DNA from: Flectonema sp. DT1601
Lineage: Eukaryota > Euglenozoa > Diplonemea > Diplonemida > Diplonemidae
Length of the DNA: 64,000 bases
Assembly: GCA_964019425.1 (NCBI GenBank)
Contig: OZ025781.1
Span: forward strand, 1,556,501-1,620,500
Direction: 5' to 3'
Below, piece after piece: positions 33,220 through 44,242 of this stretch (within the stretch, counting starts at the first letter, position 1; each line of letters opens with the position of its first letter). Made by a program: the position numbers and the translations under genes. Under the pieces are notes generated by a model that was not told the DNA's origin, made no database searches, and saw only the letters and a list, made by a program, of their open reading frames with translations.

Positions 33220-33417
33220 ATGGGTAACCTGATTGATGCGGGGATACCAAATCGCTACAAACTTCTAATTGCAATTGCTGCCGTAGCGACAACAGCGTTG
33301 GGTTGCATAAAACACTATCGAGAACGAAAGGGAAAGGTGACGAGGGTATCGACTCCTTCTGGAACGATAATAGTTCCATACCTGGAGCTTCCACCAAAAC
33401 CGAAGTTGCCTGCCTGA
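33220..33417 (+). CDS. Small single-span membrane protein
   Basis: The 65-residue protein starts MGNLIDAGIPNRY and has one hydrophobic helix (about 15-30) followed by a very basic stretch (KHYRERKGKVTR) and a Pro-rich tail. Function unknown. Such short proteins with a single span and basic flank are often mitochondrial inner-membrane or ER proteins. The MGN start could be N-myristoylated. Evidence that it is real: a strong T-rich AG at 33187 lies 32 nt before the ATG, the frame is non-repetitive, and it is on the same strand as neighbours. Confidence 0.6.
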   Translation: MGNLIDAGIPNRYKLLIAIAAVATTALGCIKHYRERKGKVTRVSTPSGTIIVPYLELPPKPKLPA

Positions 33418-34433
33418 TGTCAGAAACAGTATTAGTTTTATTACCAACGTTGTAGTACTAAGAGATGAAAAATATTCGCGATTTTTGACGCGATTTCCTC
33501 GCCTAGTTAATCGACATCTTTCGACGGATGGTTGATTACTCATTCTAGAGGAACGAAGTTACCACGGTAACCCTTATATTCCCACTTCTATGTTTGCCAT
33601 AAATATTAACACTTATCTTCGCTATCTTTCTTGTAAAAAAAAAAAAAAACTTTTTTTTTTTTTTTTATATAACAAAAGTTTTTTATGATAGCAGTTTGAT
33701 CCTTTTTTTTTTTCTAACCGTCTCCTGGTTGGTATTCCCGATCACAGGCAGAGAAAGCTATCGCTCGTTGAATGGAAGCAACGGCCCAATAAATGTACTA
33801 TTTTTGGGAACTGAAGCTTTACTTAAATACGAGTTGATATTTATTTAAACTGTTAGCTGCGTATATGATCCACTCTTTTCATAAGAGAGTACAACACGAT
33901 ATTCTAGTCATGATCGACTGCTTTGCTGTAACTGGTTTAAGCGTGGGGACAGTGTTAGACCATAATTCTCTGACTGATGTGAATACTACGGTGTTGTTGA
34001 TTTACAGTTTAATGCACTATTGTATAGTAAAATAAAGAAGAAGAAGAAAAAAAAACAAAACTCAGGTCAGTTTTCGTTAATATTTTCTTTTATTTGCTTG
34101 TTTTTATTTTATTTTTTTTTTTTTTTTTGTTTGCATATTTTCTGTTTCTATTTCTAGCTCTATGATTCCACTTTGATTATTGTAAGCAGTTTTAGTAAAA
34201 AAATTATAATTTACCATTTTTTTTTGTGGGGTAGTAGTGCACAAGTTCTCTGAACCCTGACACACAGCATACAGTTTGTATCTGTCTTCTGTCTTCTTGC
34301 TTTTTTTCCCTGAAGGCTTGTTCCTCTAACAGGTATGATAGCCTTATTTTACTTAATGTGTATACTCGGCTCTTGTCCTAGTCTGGATTAGTGATTCATT
34401 TACAGACAGGCTTGGAAAAAAAAAAAAAAAAAA
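33418..34433. other. Intergenic region, no gene seen
   Basis: About 1 kb of spacer with adjacent poly-A and poly-T near 33634-33667, and poly-T near 34110-34128. No gene is evident. Confidence 0.55.
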
Positions 34434-35432
34434 ATGAAAAAAATCATTTGCTGCCTTCCGTTTCTAGCAAAGGGAGGTGATGGTGGTGCGGTTCAGGAAT
34501 CTGAAAATATGCGGAAGTTAGAAACAAAACCGTTGGTTCCAACACCGAGAACGAAATTAGGACCGATTGAGTTACAAGAGAAGTTGGATGAGGTCACAGA
34601 ACTTAATATTTCTGTTGTACGACATGTTGGTGAGAATTTTGATAAAGATGAAGAAGTTGGTGTTAGTCCTAAGTCAAAGGATTTCAACTCCCGAGTACTT
34701 ACCAACTACCTCGATGCCATGGCAGCTGACCACACTAATGAATATACCCTTGTTATTAAAGGACCTTTGAAGAGTGGAGTCACAGAAGAATCGTTAATAA
34801 CTACTCTTGACTCAATTGAGTCTATCGTCTTAGATGACACTGACTCAAGAAGATTCAAACTATCAGGTATCAAAGTAGGCGATCTCGAAGTTAAATTCCC
34901 ACTCACATCATTCATAAATAATTTACTAACATCTGGTCAAGTTCAATCATTTACATTGGCTAATTGTACTGTTTCTCCTCCTATGCTTGCGACTGGTTTA
35001 CATATTACTTGGTCTACAACTCTAACGTACGTTGCTATTAAGGGGTGTGCTCTGAATGATGCTCATATTAGTTGTCTTAGTCAGCAGTTAAAAGAACATC
35101 AGCAATTATCGAGTCAGTTAGCTTCGCTTCATTTGACTGGTTCGTTTAAGGAATTGTCTGTTTTGGAAGAATTTTTTAATATTCTTGAAGATGACTGTCA
35201 ACGTCTCAGATCGTTGTCATTCCCAAGACGACATGAGAATTTTATTAAAAACCATTCAATATGTTCGACGCTATCAAACCTAATGCTGAATGGCAGAAAG
35301 GTAAGAAACGTAATGCGATAAATAAATAGATGTATTGCACACGAGTTAACTCAAATAGCTCATCAGTCGATTTTGAATCGCTGCATGTTTCAGAGAAGCT
35401 GTTCATTCATTAGAAACTGTGTTCCAAAATAG
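34434..35432 (+). CDS. Leucine-rich-repeat-like protein with Cys-rich N-terminus
   Basis: The continuous frame ends at 35321 (295 residues), but its last codons overlap a strong donor (GTAAGA at 35301). Splicing to an acceptor at 35393 adds RSCSFIRNCVPK and a stop at 35432, giving 301 residues; I prefer this model moderately. The C-terminal half has LRR-like spacing (SLHLTGSFKELSVLEEFF, TLTYVAIKGCALNDAHISCL), similar to ribonuclease-inhibitor-type repeats. The N-terminus MKKIICCLPFLAK has adjacent Cys that could be palmitoylated. No catalytic motif is visible. It could be a membrane-tethered adaptor; this is inference. Confidence 0.65.
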
Positions 35433-37267
35433 AGATTATGACGGACAGCACCTTTAGAATAATATTCAGCTTTTATAAGTTGTTATTTGGTAACCTTAAC
35501 ATATTAAGAATCCCAACTATTGGTGGCTATCTACCACCACAGCTTTTTTGTGTGTGAATGGCAAATTAAAGAACAAAAAAAAAAAAAAAAAAAAAAGAAA
35601 GGAAAGGAAAGAAAAACGGGGAAGAAAGAAAGAAAAAAAAACTTATTTTCCTCAAATGAGAAAAGTAAATATATGTTTTATAAAAAGCAGGTAAAAACAG
35701 TGAACCGTTGCTATGGAGATGTAGTTGGGTATATCTGCTTTTATTGAAAATGTCGTTGCCTGCAGTCTTCAAACTTCGTGTGTACTCGTTAATTTTTGAA
35801 ATTCAAGAATCACGCATGGAGTTAACATACAAAGCTCTTGTCCCTTGTGTTTTCTCTATATGAGAATTGGCCCTGTGAAGGAGTCGTTACTTTGTGTATT
35901 TTTCTCGTATTTTTTCAAGAAGCAAACTGCGTGTTTTTTTTTTTTTTTTTTTGTTTCGCCCACTCTCAAATATTTAATTGACAAAAATGAACGAATGGAA
36001 AAAAAAAAAAAAAAAAAAAAAAAAGATTCGTTGAGTTACGTGAATAGAAAATAAATGAATAAAAATTATTCCGCGCAGAATAAAAGAAGTACTCTACTTG
36101 TTTAGCAAAGCAATGGATTTCTGAACTGCACTGGCTTCCCTTGTTTAGTAAACAACGAACGGAACGAACTACCTCCTGTAAAGACTTTGCTTTACAAAAT
36201 AGAGAACACACAAATCCTTGAAAGGCAATGAGTGCCTGGACCATTTCTAAATTTTTTTTTTCTTACAGACATGGCTTCCGGAAAAGAAAAAGAAAAAAAC
36301 TTATATATCAGCCGTAACAAGTCTGAATGAGTAGTTGGTGAAAGTATCTGACTCAGTGGGAAGATATGGTCGGAATCAACGTGGTGCTCATATTAGATGA
36401 TGTTAGTTTAGTCTTCCTTTACTTTGTTTTGCTTTTTCGTTCCTGTTTTATTATTATCCCCGCCAAGTAAAATTCGTTTTCTTTGTTTTTATGTTCTCTG
36501 CTATCTCCTTTCTTCTCTTACCACAATACCTATCACGCTATCTCTCCCTTGCTGTGAAGCTTACATTCTCAATTGGTGGATGACGATCTGGAGGGGGAAA
36601 ATAAATTTAGATAAGTTCTGACCAAAATTATTTTATTGTCTCAGACTTGGTTTGAGTCGTAATTATATTTTTCCCTCGGCAAAAGCAACTAAATCTGGAT
36701 GCGTCGCCTTTTTTACGAATTCATCATTGTGGTGTCTACCTCCCCGTTTGAATTTTTTTTTTTTTTTTTTTTTTTTTTTTGGTCATTCTTGCTCTAAAGC
36801 AGACCTTTAGAAGAAAAGCTCGTCAGCGAGATTTCATTTGAATAGTTGTCTTTATGACTGTATTTGCTTTCTTGCTGACTTTTATACAATAATACACAAC
36901 AACTTCTGACCTTTCATCCCTTCTAGTGGAGAAGGTATTCCACTGCTAGCCCTTTATGTAATTAAAAGATTTAAAGATAAAATAAAATAAATAAAAAATA
37001 AGAATTTAAAAATACCTGTGTTCGTGTGTGCGCATTTCCCTTAATTCTTTTTTTTTTTTTTTGCTTTTAACCGAATTTTCTTGGCTGTGGGACGCTTTTT
37101 TTTTTTTTTTAAAGAAAAATGAATGAGAAAATAAAAAAAAAAAAAAATGAAAAGAAAATTTTCTTGTCACAAAGTTCTAAAACGAACTAAAAAAGGGGAA
37201 AACAGAGCATACGAAGTGATTAATATTTAATAAAACATTTTCATAAAACCATCTCCTGACAGACACA
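35433..37267. other. Intergenic region, no gene seen
   Basis: About 1.8 kb rich in poly-A and poly-T runs (for example 35575-35597, 35936-35952, 36000-36024, 36751-36780). Frames here are Lys/Phe homopolymer artefacts. No RNA gene is evident. Confidence 0.55.
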
Positions 37268-39640
37268 ATGAATATATTTATGGAACTACCAGATGGTAAC
37301 GAAGCTCTCATAGTAGCTGAGCCTACCTCAACAGTTATTGATTTATTGAACGAAGTTAGCAGAGAATGCAACCTAATACAAAAACAGCTGAGACTTGTCT
37401 ACGAAGAATGTATTTTATCAGAGAGTTGTAACATATTATCTCTTGGTATTGAAAATGATTGCAAGGTACTAGTTGAGCAGAAGGATGAGTATCGAGCGGA
37501 AGTTGAATTTAAAAACCTCGGTTATGATTTATCAAAATTAGACATTCGTCGAGCAGTTCTCACTGGAGGAGATGTTTTAATGATTTTGTTAAGGATGCGG
37601 GCACTCCATCCAAATCTAATGTCGTTGGAACACCTGACTGACATCGCAATTAATAATTCCGTTATCGAATCGATTCGTATCTTATTACCGAAAATAACAA
37701 CACAACCACCAGAGTCCTACTTAAGCATTGCCCTTAATAAAGAAGATGATGAAGTAATCAATTTATTATACAAACAAAATGTTAAAATCACACCAAGGAA
37801 TAGATCATGCGCTGTATCAAATATAAAAACACCGAAACAAATGTTTCGTTATTTGGAATTTATAAACAAGAGTGACGACCGGAAAGCTGCTTTGAAGTCT
37901 CAATTGGGTATCGAGCTTTTTTTATCAAACTTTCTGCGGAGTGAATGTCCTTCGAATAGCCTCGCTGTTGTTGAAGTTTTAGTAAATAATTTTGACTGTG
38001 AGGGATTAACAGTGACTGACTGTTATCGAATCATTTCTGACTTCGATGATAATCAAATTCAAAAATTAATTAGCATGAATCTGACGACACCTAAATCATT
38101 ATTATTTGAAGCAGTTCGTAGTCATGCATCAAGAGTACAATTTATAATCAATCTCAACAACGAAGAAGCTATATCTGAAGCAATGTTCCACGTTAAAGAT
38201 CCCAACGCGCTCCCCCATCTAATCGAGGCCGGAGGTGATATTAACACAGTCAATGAAAATGGTCTAACCCCCTTGCTCACCTATTCAGACTCGATGTGTG
38301 TTGTTAAAGCCATCGAACACGGAGCTGACATAACAATCCTCTCACCAAATAACAGAAGCATTCTTCATTTTCATTTGGGTCCAATTGTCGTAACTAAGGT
38401 TTTAAAAACCCTTGTTACAATGACTATGCAACACAATATTAATATCAGAGAATCAGGAGGTAGTTCTGAGGATTGCGAAGATCCCTTTGAAGTAACAAGG
38501 AGGTTCATTAATTTAAAAACAACGAGTGGGACTGCAGCTATTCACACCTTAGGCACCTCTGATGTATCAAAAAGGTCTGAAACTCTAAGGCAGTTGTTAC
38601 TATACAAGGCAGACGTCGAAATTCAGGATTCCAATGGCAACACTATTTGTCACCTCCTTCAAGAGAGGACATGCAGCCTTGATAGTCTTCGATCAACTAT
38701 AGAGATATGTAGATCGATGAATGTTACTTTAAATTTAAATGCTAAAAATAAACTTGGAAAGAGACCAATTGATTTATCAGTCTTAAGAAATCGTTATAAT
38801 CACTTTGATATTCTAATTCAAAATGGAGCATCAGTTTCGGGTAATGGAATCGTTTGTAGTTCCATCATGTCAAAAAGTTTCGATCAAATGATGAGCTGCA
38901 TAAAAACTCATCCTTGTCTACAAAACTCACAACACCTTTTTCATGAACTAAAAGGAACAAGAAATGCTATTCATTTTGCAGCAGAAGCAGAACAATTAGA
39001 AACCATACAGCTCCTGCTTAAAGAATCAGTTGATTGTCATCTGGTTGATTATAATGGAATGACTCCACTGAGCTTAGCAATAATTAAAGGAAACGTTGCT
39101 ATTTCGAGGCTGTTGATTGACCAAGGAGCAGGACAGCCACCGAACATTCATGAAGTGATGAAAGATTTATTATTTGAGAGTAAGATAATTAATTGTGTCG
39201 ACAATGTAAACCACGTGATTTCTTTAATCAAATCAGAAAATTGGACTCTACCTCCTCCAACAGCAGAATCGGTTACAATAATACACGTAGCCAGTACAAA
39301 GAAAGAACATGTGGGTGCAGAAGTACTTCGGCTACTCATTGATAACAATTTGTATGATGTTAATTTGAGAGGTCCAATGCTATGGACACCTCTTCATTAT
39401 GCTGCTTCTCACAATAACGTTCCCGCAGTAGAATTCTTATTGGAAGCTGGTGCTGACTTCTCATCTCGCGGTAGGTCTTCTGATACTGCTATTCACGTTA
39501 GTAATATTCATGGATGTCGTGAGTCTGTTGAAGTGTTGAAGAATTATGGTGAGAACTTTATCTCTGAATTGCCTTCTAAACCAAAGCGGAAATTACCTCC
39601 AATCGAAATTGATATTCCAAGCTGGTTCTTTAATGACTAA
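37268..39640 (+). CDS. Ankyrin-repeat protein with N-terminal ubiquitin-like domain
   Basis: The 790-residue protein starts with an approximately 72-residue ubiquitin-like fold (MNIFMELPDGNEALIVAEPT, ending CKVLVEQK). Ankyrin repeats are clearest near 310-370, 438-462, 490-525, 568-625 and 668-770. The last repeats are canonical (WTPLHYAASHNNVPAVEFLLEAGAD). Ankyrin stacks bind partner proteins, and a Ubl may target the protein to ubiquitin or proteasome machinery. I cannot assign a partner. There is no membrane span or enzyme domain. A poor-pyrimidine acceptor ends 5 nt before the ATG. I see no intron. Confidence 0.85.
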   Translation: MNIFMELPDGNEALIVAEPTSTVIDLLNEVSRECNLIQKQLRLVYEECILSESCNILSLGIENDCKVLVEQKDEYRAEVEFKNLGYDLSKLDIRRAVLTGGDVLMILLRMRALHPNLMSLEHLTDIAINNSVIESIRILLPKITTQPPESYLSIALNKEDDEVINLLYKQNVKITPRNRSCAVSNIKTPKQMFRYLEFINKSDDRKAALKSQLGIELFLSNFLRSECPSNSLAVVEVLVNNFDCEGLTVTDCYRIISDFDDNQIQKLISMNLTTPKSLLFEAVRSHASRVQFIINLNNEEAISEAMFHVKDPNALPHLIEAGGDINTVNENGLTPLLTYSDSMCVVKAIEHGADITILSPNNRSILHFHLGPIVVTKVLKTLVTMTMQHNINIRESGGSSEDCEDPFEVTRRFINLKTTSGTAAIHTLGTSDVSKRSETLRQLLLYKADVEIQDSNGNTICHLLQERTCSLDSLRSTIEICRSMNVTLNLNAKNKLGKRPIDLSVLRNRYNHFDILIQNGASVSGNGIVCSSIMSKSFDQMMSCIKTHPCLQNSQHLFHELKGTRNAIHFAAEAEQLETIQLLLKESVDCHLVDYNGMTPLSLAIIKGNVAISRLLIDQGAGQPPNIHEVMKDLLFESKIINCVDNVNHVISLIKSENWTLPPPTAESVTIIHVASTKKEHVGAEVLRLLIDNNLYDVNLRGPMLWTPLHYAASHNNVPAVEFLLEAGADFSSRGRSSDTAIHVSNIHGCRESVEVLKNYGENFISELPSKPKRKLPPIEIDIPSWFFND

Positions 39641-39859
39641 ATCTTATGTAATGGTCGAAACAAAAAAAACTCCCTTTTATGATTTTTATTCTCTTTATTG
39701 TTCTTAATCTTCTAGTCCATAGTCACTTGTACTCAATTGCATGGCATCCTAGCGCCAGTGAGTCGTGGCCTAAGCTTGACTGACCTTTTAATTATCTTTT
39801 TTTTAACTTTTTTTTAATCAAAAATTCCTATTCGCAGATAAGACAAAAAAAATAATAAA

Positions 39860-40639
39860 ATGTACGTTCCAATCACAAGACGTTGTGCAAGTCGTTTATC
39901 TCAGTATAAAAAAACAGTTGATCACAAACTACCAGAGCACGTTACTAATGAGAGGATATTTGGAGATTATTACAAAGTAAAAGAAGTAGGTGAAAAGATT
40001 AGTAAAGATAAAAGATATCAAGCTTTTGAAATCCACAGCGTAAAACACGCTGAACTATTGAGAACAGCGGCGGGAGAAATTAAAGATTGGGGTGCTTTTC
40101 CAGGAGTTTTTGTAAAAAGTAAAGAAACAGGGAAACCCGTCAACATCAGATTCTCAGATGCTAAAACTGACTACGAACTACTAAACTCATTGTGGTTGAT
40201 GGTGTTTGTTCACACTCATGATCACGACCGCTTTAAAGAATCAACACCAGCAATCCTACAGTCAGCTCTCCGTAAATACATAACAGAGCTTTCATTACTG
40301 GAAGAGAATGAAATATGTACATTAGAGTATATCGAAACAAATCCAGAATTTAAATTCTCACCTAAGAATTCAGAACCAGCTGCTATTTATAAACTGACTG
40401 GAACAGTACCAGAGGTTTTGTATTCAGCTGCTATGCTTCTTTTTAAGAAAGGATACTCTTCGGGATTAGTAACAAAAGATGATGACGGAAAGGATGTTCA
40501 TCCTCACATTATGACTGCTATTCCGACTTCTAATGATGAAAAATTATCGTCATTTCCTGATGTTGTAAAGCAAGTATCTAAGTCAGCACTTGCCACCTAC
40601 AAAGACGTTTTGTCTAAGGGTGTGGAAACAAACTTTTAG
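39860..40639 (+). CDS. Conserved-looking protein of unknown function, possible mitochondrial
   Basis: I do not recognise this 259-residue protein. The N-terminus (MYVPITRRCASRLSQYKK) is basic, with Ser/Arg and no acids for the first 19 residues, so it could be a mitochondrial presequence. The remainder is mixed alpha/beta with no Cys/His cluster or membrane span. A weak hydrophobic helix (YELLNSLWLMVFVHT) sits near residue 115. Its start follows a clear T-rich AG at 39837 by 22 nt. Coding composition and length support a real gene. Confidence 0.75.
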   Translation: MYVPITRRCASRLSQYKKTVDHKLPEHVTNERIFGDYYKVKEVGEKISKDKRYQAFEIHSVKHAELLRTAAGEIKDWGAFPGVFVKSKETGKPVNIRFSDAKTDYELLNSLWLMVFVHTHDHDRFKESTPAILQSALRKYITELSLLEENEICTLEYIETNPEFKFSPKNSEPAAIYKLTGTVPEVLYSAAMLLFKKGYSSGLVTKDDDGKDVHPHIMTAIPTSNDEKLSSFPDVVKQVSKSALATYKDVLSKGVETNF

Positions 40640-40857
40640 CGTTGAAGGGAGACTAACAGCAGCGAGGGCAACGATAAAAAAAACCCGACAATCGCTCGCT
40701 CTGTAGACTTAACTATGGAATGCTTCTACTCTGGTGGTCTTTGTATTCTTCGTAGCGATTCATACTTTTTGAGCCTTTTTTCTTAAATTAAATCTTTCTT
40801 TTTTTTGATAAAAGTAACCTTCTTAATTCAACTTAAACAGAAAATAACAATCCAATA

Positions 40858-40872
40858 ATGACTATTAGATGA
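40858..40872 (+). promoter_or_regulatory. Minimal upstream ORF overlapping the main start (ATGA)
   Basis: The first ATG after the candidate acceptor (40840) codes Met-Thr-Ile-Arg-stop. Its TGA (40870-40872) overlaps the main ATG (40869-40871) as ATGA. The main frame has a stop two codons upstream, so no longer start exists. Translation of the large protein would need leaky scanning or stop-start reinitiation, which may keep expression low. Confidence 0.55.
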
Positions 40873-43800
40873 GAGAAAGACACAACCCAACACACACAAT
40901 TGGTGGTAGTGATGTTGTAAGGCTATTACCATTATTATCACAAAGAATTGTCAGTGATGATATCCCTAATAGGTTTAGTTCAGATTCTATGTCATTGCAG
41001 AGCTTCAATTCTCAATCTTACGAACCTGAACAAACAATCGCCTCTCTAAACCAACTACAATTCAGATCAACTCTGAAGTCTGGTTGCAGCTCTAGACCAA
41101 CTTCACAATCACTAAAAACTAAAGCAGGATGTCTGTTAAAAAGACGAGCAATCAATTCAATGCCGAACCACGCATTCCAAACTGACGTTAAACAACAATG
41201 GCAATTCGTATCAGGTCACTGGTTGAGCGTAGTATCAGAAAACGATAACCACAGCAACAGTAGTCAATGTTATAATTATGATGCAATAGAAACCTTAAAT
41301 AGTGAACTGGATGATATTCTTAATCAGTCAGAAGGTGGAATTGCGAAAGTTTCACATCACCAAAGTAGTTTAGACACAATGGGAACTACAGCAGAAACAG
41401 TTTATAAATACTTAGCTAAGGAGACAAGCGTAATAACACCAGATGATTTACAACATGCTTGTCCTTCTACGGAAGAAGATTCAAAAATGCATTCTCGATT
41501 TGAAACTTTACTTCAAGCCTGTAAAGGAGGATTGTCATTACCTGATTTCGTCGCTTGGTTCATCAGAAGTGAAGATACTCAGTTGCTGTCTCATATTTCA
41601 ATAAGTGTTTCCAAATTGATCTCACAGGCACAGAGAGCCTTCAAATGCATAAGCAAAGGTCGTGTTTGGTTATCAGGATCTGACCTAGAGCCGTATGCAA
41701 AATTCTGCCCAACAAACAGTAGTATAGCAGAAAGCTATTCAAGATTGCTATCAACGGTAAAGAACTGCAGGAGATCTCAGTGTGATGAACAACTTCAACT
41801 TAATGATGACAACTCTAATTCTAATCCAACTGATTCAGAACATTGTATTGATGTGAATACTTTCTTAGATTGGTTTACGACTCATAAAGAATTAGAACTC
41901 TTACAATTCTTAGCTAAACTATTCTCTACTGGTATCAGTAATACCGAACGGACAGTCAGAGGAGCTGTCGCTACTTTTCTCGACATCGGAAAGCGTGCGA
42001 CTACAATCTTTAATAAGATTTCACAGTACAGATCAATAACAGGGAGTAAGCAATCTTCTACTCAACCAATACAGAGATTATTAGATAAATCATTTACTGG
42101 TAGAAAGGTTTCGAGGAAGTCAGATCACCCAATACCTGGGATTATGAAGATACGAGCTAGTAGAGCTTTCTTACAAATTCCACAAGGAGGTGATAAGAGA
42201 AAAGTGTCTTCGGGATTGACACCATCACCGCCGGGTATGATTACTACTCCGTCTGTGACGTTGATACCATCACCACCTGTTGGATTAGATTCTTCAATAA
42301 GTGTTCGTAAGCAACAGTTAAGTATCACACCAACTGTGGAGAGTTGTATTTCTTCAATCAAAGATTGTGATGCTCAAAGTGATGTCAGTACTTGCAGTGA
42401 CAACGATAATTCAAAACCTCTCATGCCCAACGTTTCTTCACAAAAAAGCCGCAGTGTCCTAATTAACAAGAAAACTTCTCTTAATGGACGGCCTAGTAAG
42501 TTTAGTCTTAGTCGACTCTCAACTGATTCTGGAAGGCGTTTGTCTTCATTCAAAACCCGAAGATCTTCTGTTCTGGCTGTCGCTAGAATGAAATCTCTTG
42601 TTCAGATAGCTGACGTTAAACAACAGAAGAAAGTTGTTTTGATATCATCCAGTAGAGTTATAGAGTTATTACAAAGTTGTCCTCATGTTGCTAATTCATC
42701 TTATCTCTTAGGTAAGATAAATGAACTCTCTCGAGGACAAGAACAACTTCGACTATCTGAATGGATAGAGTTCGTAAAGGGAATTGCTTCGGATAGTCCG
42801 AGTGAAGCAAACTTACTTCTAATTACTTTGGAAGAACAAATTCAATACTACCATCGGAATATGGGAGGGTTACCACCTGAAAAGAATACTTGGAAGAGTA
42901 GAAACATCATGGCGCTATTAAGAAAAAGTCGCAAGAAAGACAGCAGTGATGATCTTCTTCAAATTACTTCTGATGAACATATTGTTGAGTCACCCTCATT
43001 AGCTATCAGTGATAGTGGCTTCCCTGATCCTATCCCTGGGTTATCACCTCTCGGAATGAATGATTGGGAATTGAACCACGAAGGTTTAAAGAAACACTCA
43101 ATCTTTTCTATTCCAACATTCGATAACCGAAGAGAAGAGTCTGATATCCTTTTAGGGTCACCTGTCTTGACCGTTACAACTGCCGAGACGAGTGGTAATA
43201 ATGGAAAGAAGGGATCGGTATTTTCGGTCCCAGCATTCGACAGTCACAACATCAGATCGAGTATAGAATCACCGATGCTTGTTGTGACAAACTCTGTGGG
43301 AGCTGAGACAGGAGTGGGGATTGAAAGAAGGGTTTCTATGGTTACTGTTCCTATCTTCGAAGGCAACAAACCCCCTGCCGAAGATGATGAAACAAAATCA
43401 TTCAGAATTGTTACAGTAGCTATAGTTCTGATAGTCACCTCTGCCGCTATCGCATCTGAAAGCGTCTTAGCAAAAATCATCAAACCAATGAGACTGGTTG
43501 TTGAACAACAGAAGATTGTTTCTTTTGGAACCGCTTCAATCGCAAGAAGAGTCACTCACTTGACCCTAAATCCAAACCTTCACTCATCAGTCATTCCAGT
43601 TATTGGATTATTAAAAGGATCAAAGACAATGATATCTGACATCGCAATGGAATTAATTATTATCGGAATTACTATTGCTGGTGTTATCGTAAATGTCGGA
43701 TGTACTACTGCGAGACATAAACTACGAAGTAGGATGATGTCATCTGTTCGTATTAGAAAGAGTGTTGCGCCTCCTCCGACTGTTGCAGTTTTAGAACGAA

Positions 43801-44090
43801 GATCAACAAGAAGAAATAGTTCTATTGATGAGATTAGTGCTTGTATTTTATCATCTAGTATGACTGATTGTCCGGGTATGTCTCAAGAGATTCATTCCAG
43901 ACTTCGAGATGATTTCCTGCGAATTCAAAATCGAGGAACCGTTTCACAAATTCCATCATATTGTCAACTCCATGAGCTTCGTGTTAAAGAAATCAACCCA
44001 ATTAATACTTTCCCAGAACTTGTTGACGTTTATTTTCACAGTTTAGTTAATAACGATAACGAAAAACAAGAAGGAATAAATATGATTTAG
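40869..44090 (+). CDS. Large Ser-rich protein with C-terminal membrane spans, unknown function
   Basis: This 1073-residue protein is not recognised. The first 600 residues are Ser/Thr-rich and hydrophilic, with a helical EF-hand-like region near 165-240 that lacks obvious Ca-binding loops. Two or more hydrophobic helices lie near the C-terminus (about 848-868 and 926-948). Before them a motif of about 37 residues is repeated: HSIFSIPTFD, GSVFSVPAFD and RVSMVTVPIFE, the first two each followed by a SPxLxVT-like unit. This may be a phosphorylated tail, since each unit has RxxS/KxS-type sites. A five-codon upstream reading frame (ATG 40858) ends in a TGA that overlaps the main ATG. The acceptor ends at 40840. 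Confidence 0.75.
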   Translation: MRERHNPTHTIGGSDVVRLLPLLSQRIVSDDIPNRFSSDSMSLQSFNSQSYEPEQTIASLNQLQFRSTLKSGCSSRPTSQSLKTKAGCLLKRRAINSMPNHAFQTDVKQQWQFVSGHWLSVVSENDNHSNSSQCYNYDAIETLNSELDDILNQSEGGIAKVSHHQSSLDTMGTTAETVYKYLAKETSVITPDDLQHACPSTEEDSKMHSRFETLLQACKGGLSLPDFVAWFIRSEDTQLLSHISISVSKLISQAQRAFKCISKGRVWLSGSDLEPYAKFCPTNSSIAESYSRLLSTVKNCRRSQCDEQLQLNDDNSNSNPTDSEHCIDVNTFLDWFTTHKELELLQFLAKLFSTGISNTERTVRGAVATFLDIGKRATTIFNKISQYRSITGSKQSSTQPIQRLLDKSFTGRKVSRKSDHPIPGIMKIRASRAFLQIPQGGDKRKVSSGLTPSPPGMITTPSVTLIPSPPVGLDSSISVRKQQLSITPTVESCISSIKDCDAQSDVSTCSDNDNSKPLMPNVSSQKSRSVLINKKTSLNGRPSKFSLSRLSTDSGRRLSSFKTRRSSVLAVARMKSLVQIADVKQQKKVVLISSSRVIELLQSCPHVANSSYLLGKINELSRGQEQLRLSEWIEFVKGIASDSPSEANLLLITLEEQIQYYHRNMGGLPPEKNTWKSRNIMALLRKSRKKDSSDDLLQITSDEHIVESPSLAISDSGFPDPIPGLSPLGMNDWELNHEGLKKHSIFSIPTFDNRREESDILLGSPVLTVTTAETSGNNGKKGSVFSVPAFDSHNIRSSIESPMLVVTNSVGAETGVGIERRVSMVTVPIFEGNKPPAEDDETKSFRIVTVAIVLIVTSAAIASESVLAKIIKPMRLVVEQQKIVSFGTASIARRVTHLTLNPNLHSSVIPVIGLLKGSKTMISDIAMELIIIGITIAGVIVNVGCTTARHKLRSRMMSSVRIRKSVAPPPTVAVLERRSTRRNSSIDEISACILSSSMTDCPGMSQEIHSRLRDDFLRIQNRGTVSQIPSYCQLHELRVKEINPINTFPELVDVYFHSLVNNDNEKQEGINMI

Positions 44091-44242
44091 TTAAGTTATT
44101 ATTGTTACGTTCTGGTTCGATTCTTCCTCAAGGAATTTTTTTTTTTTTATTTACACTGGTTTTTTTAACAATTATTAGCAAAGACGTGTGAACATTGTAA
44201 TTTAACTTAATATTTTTTTCCCCCCCTTCCAAGGCTTGGAAG

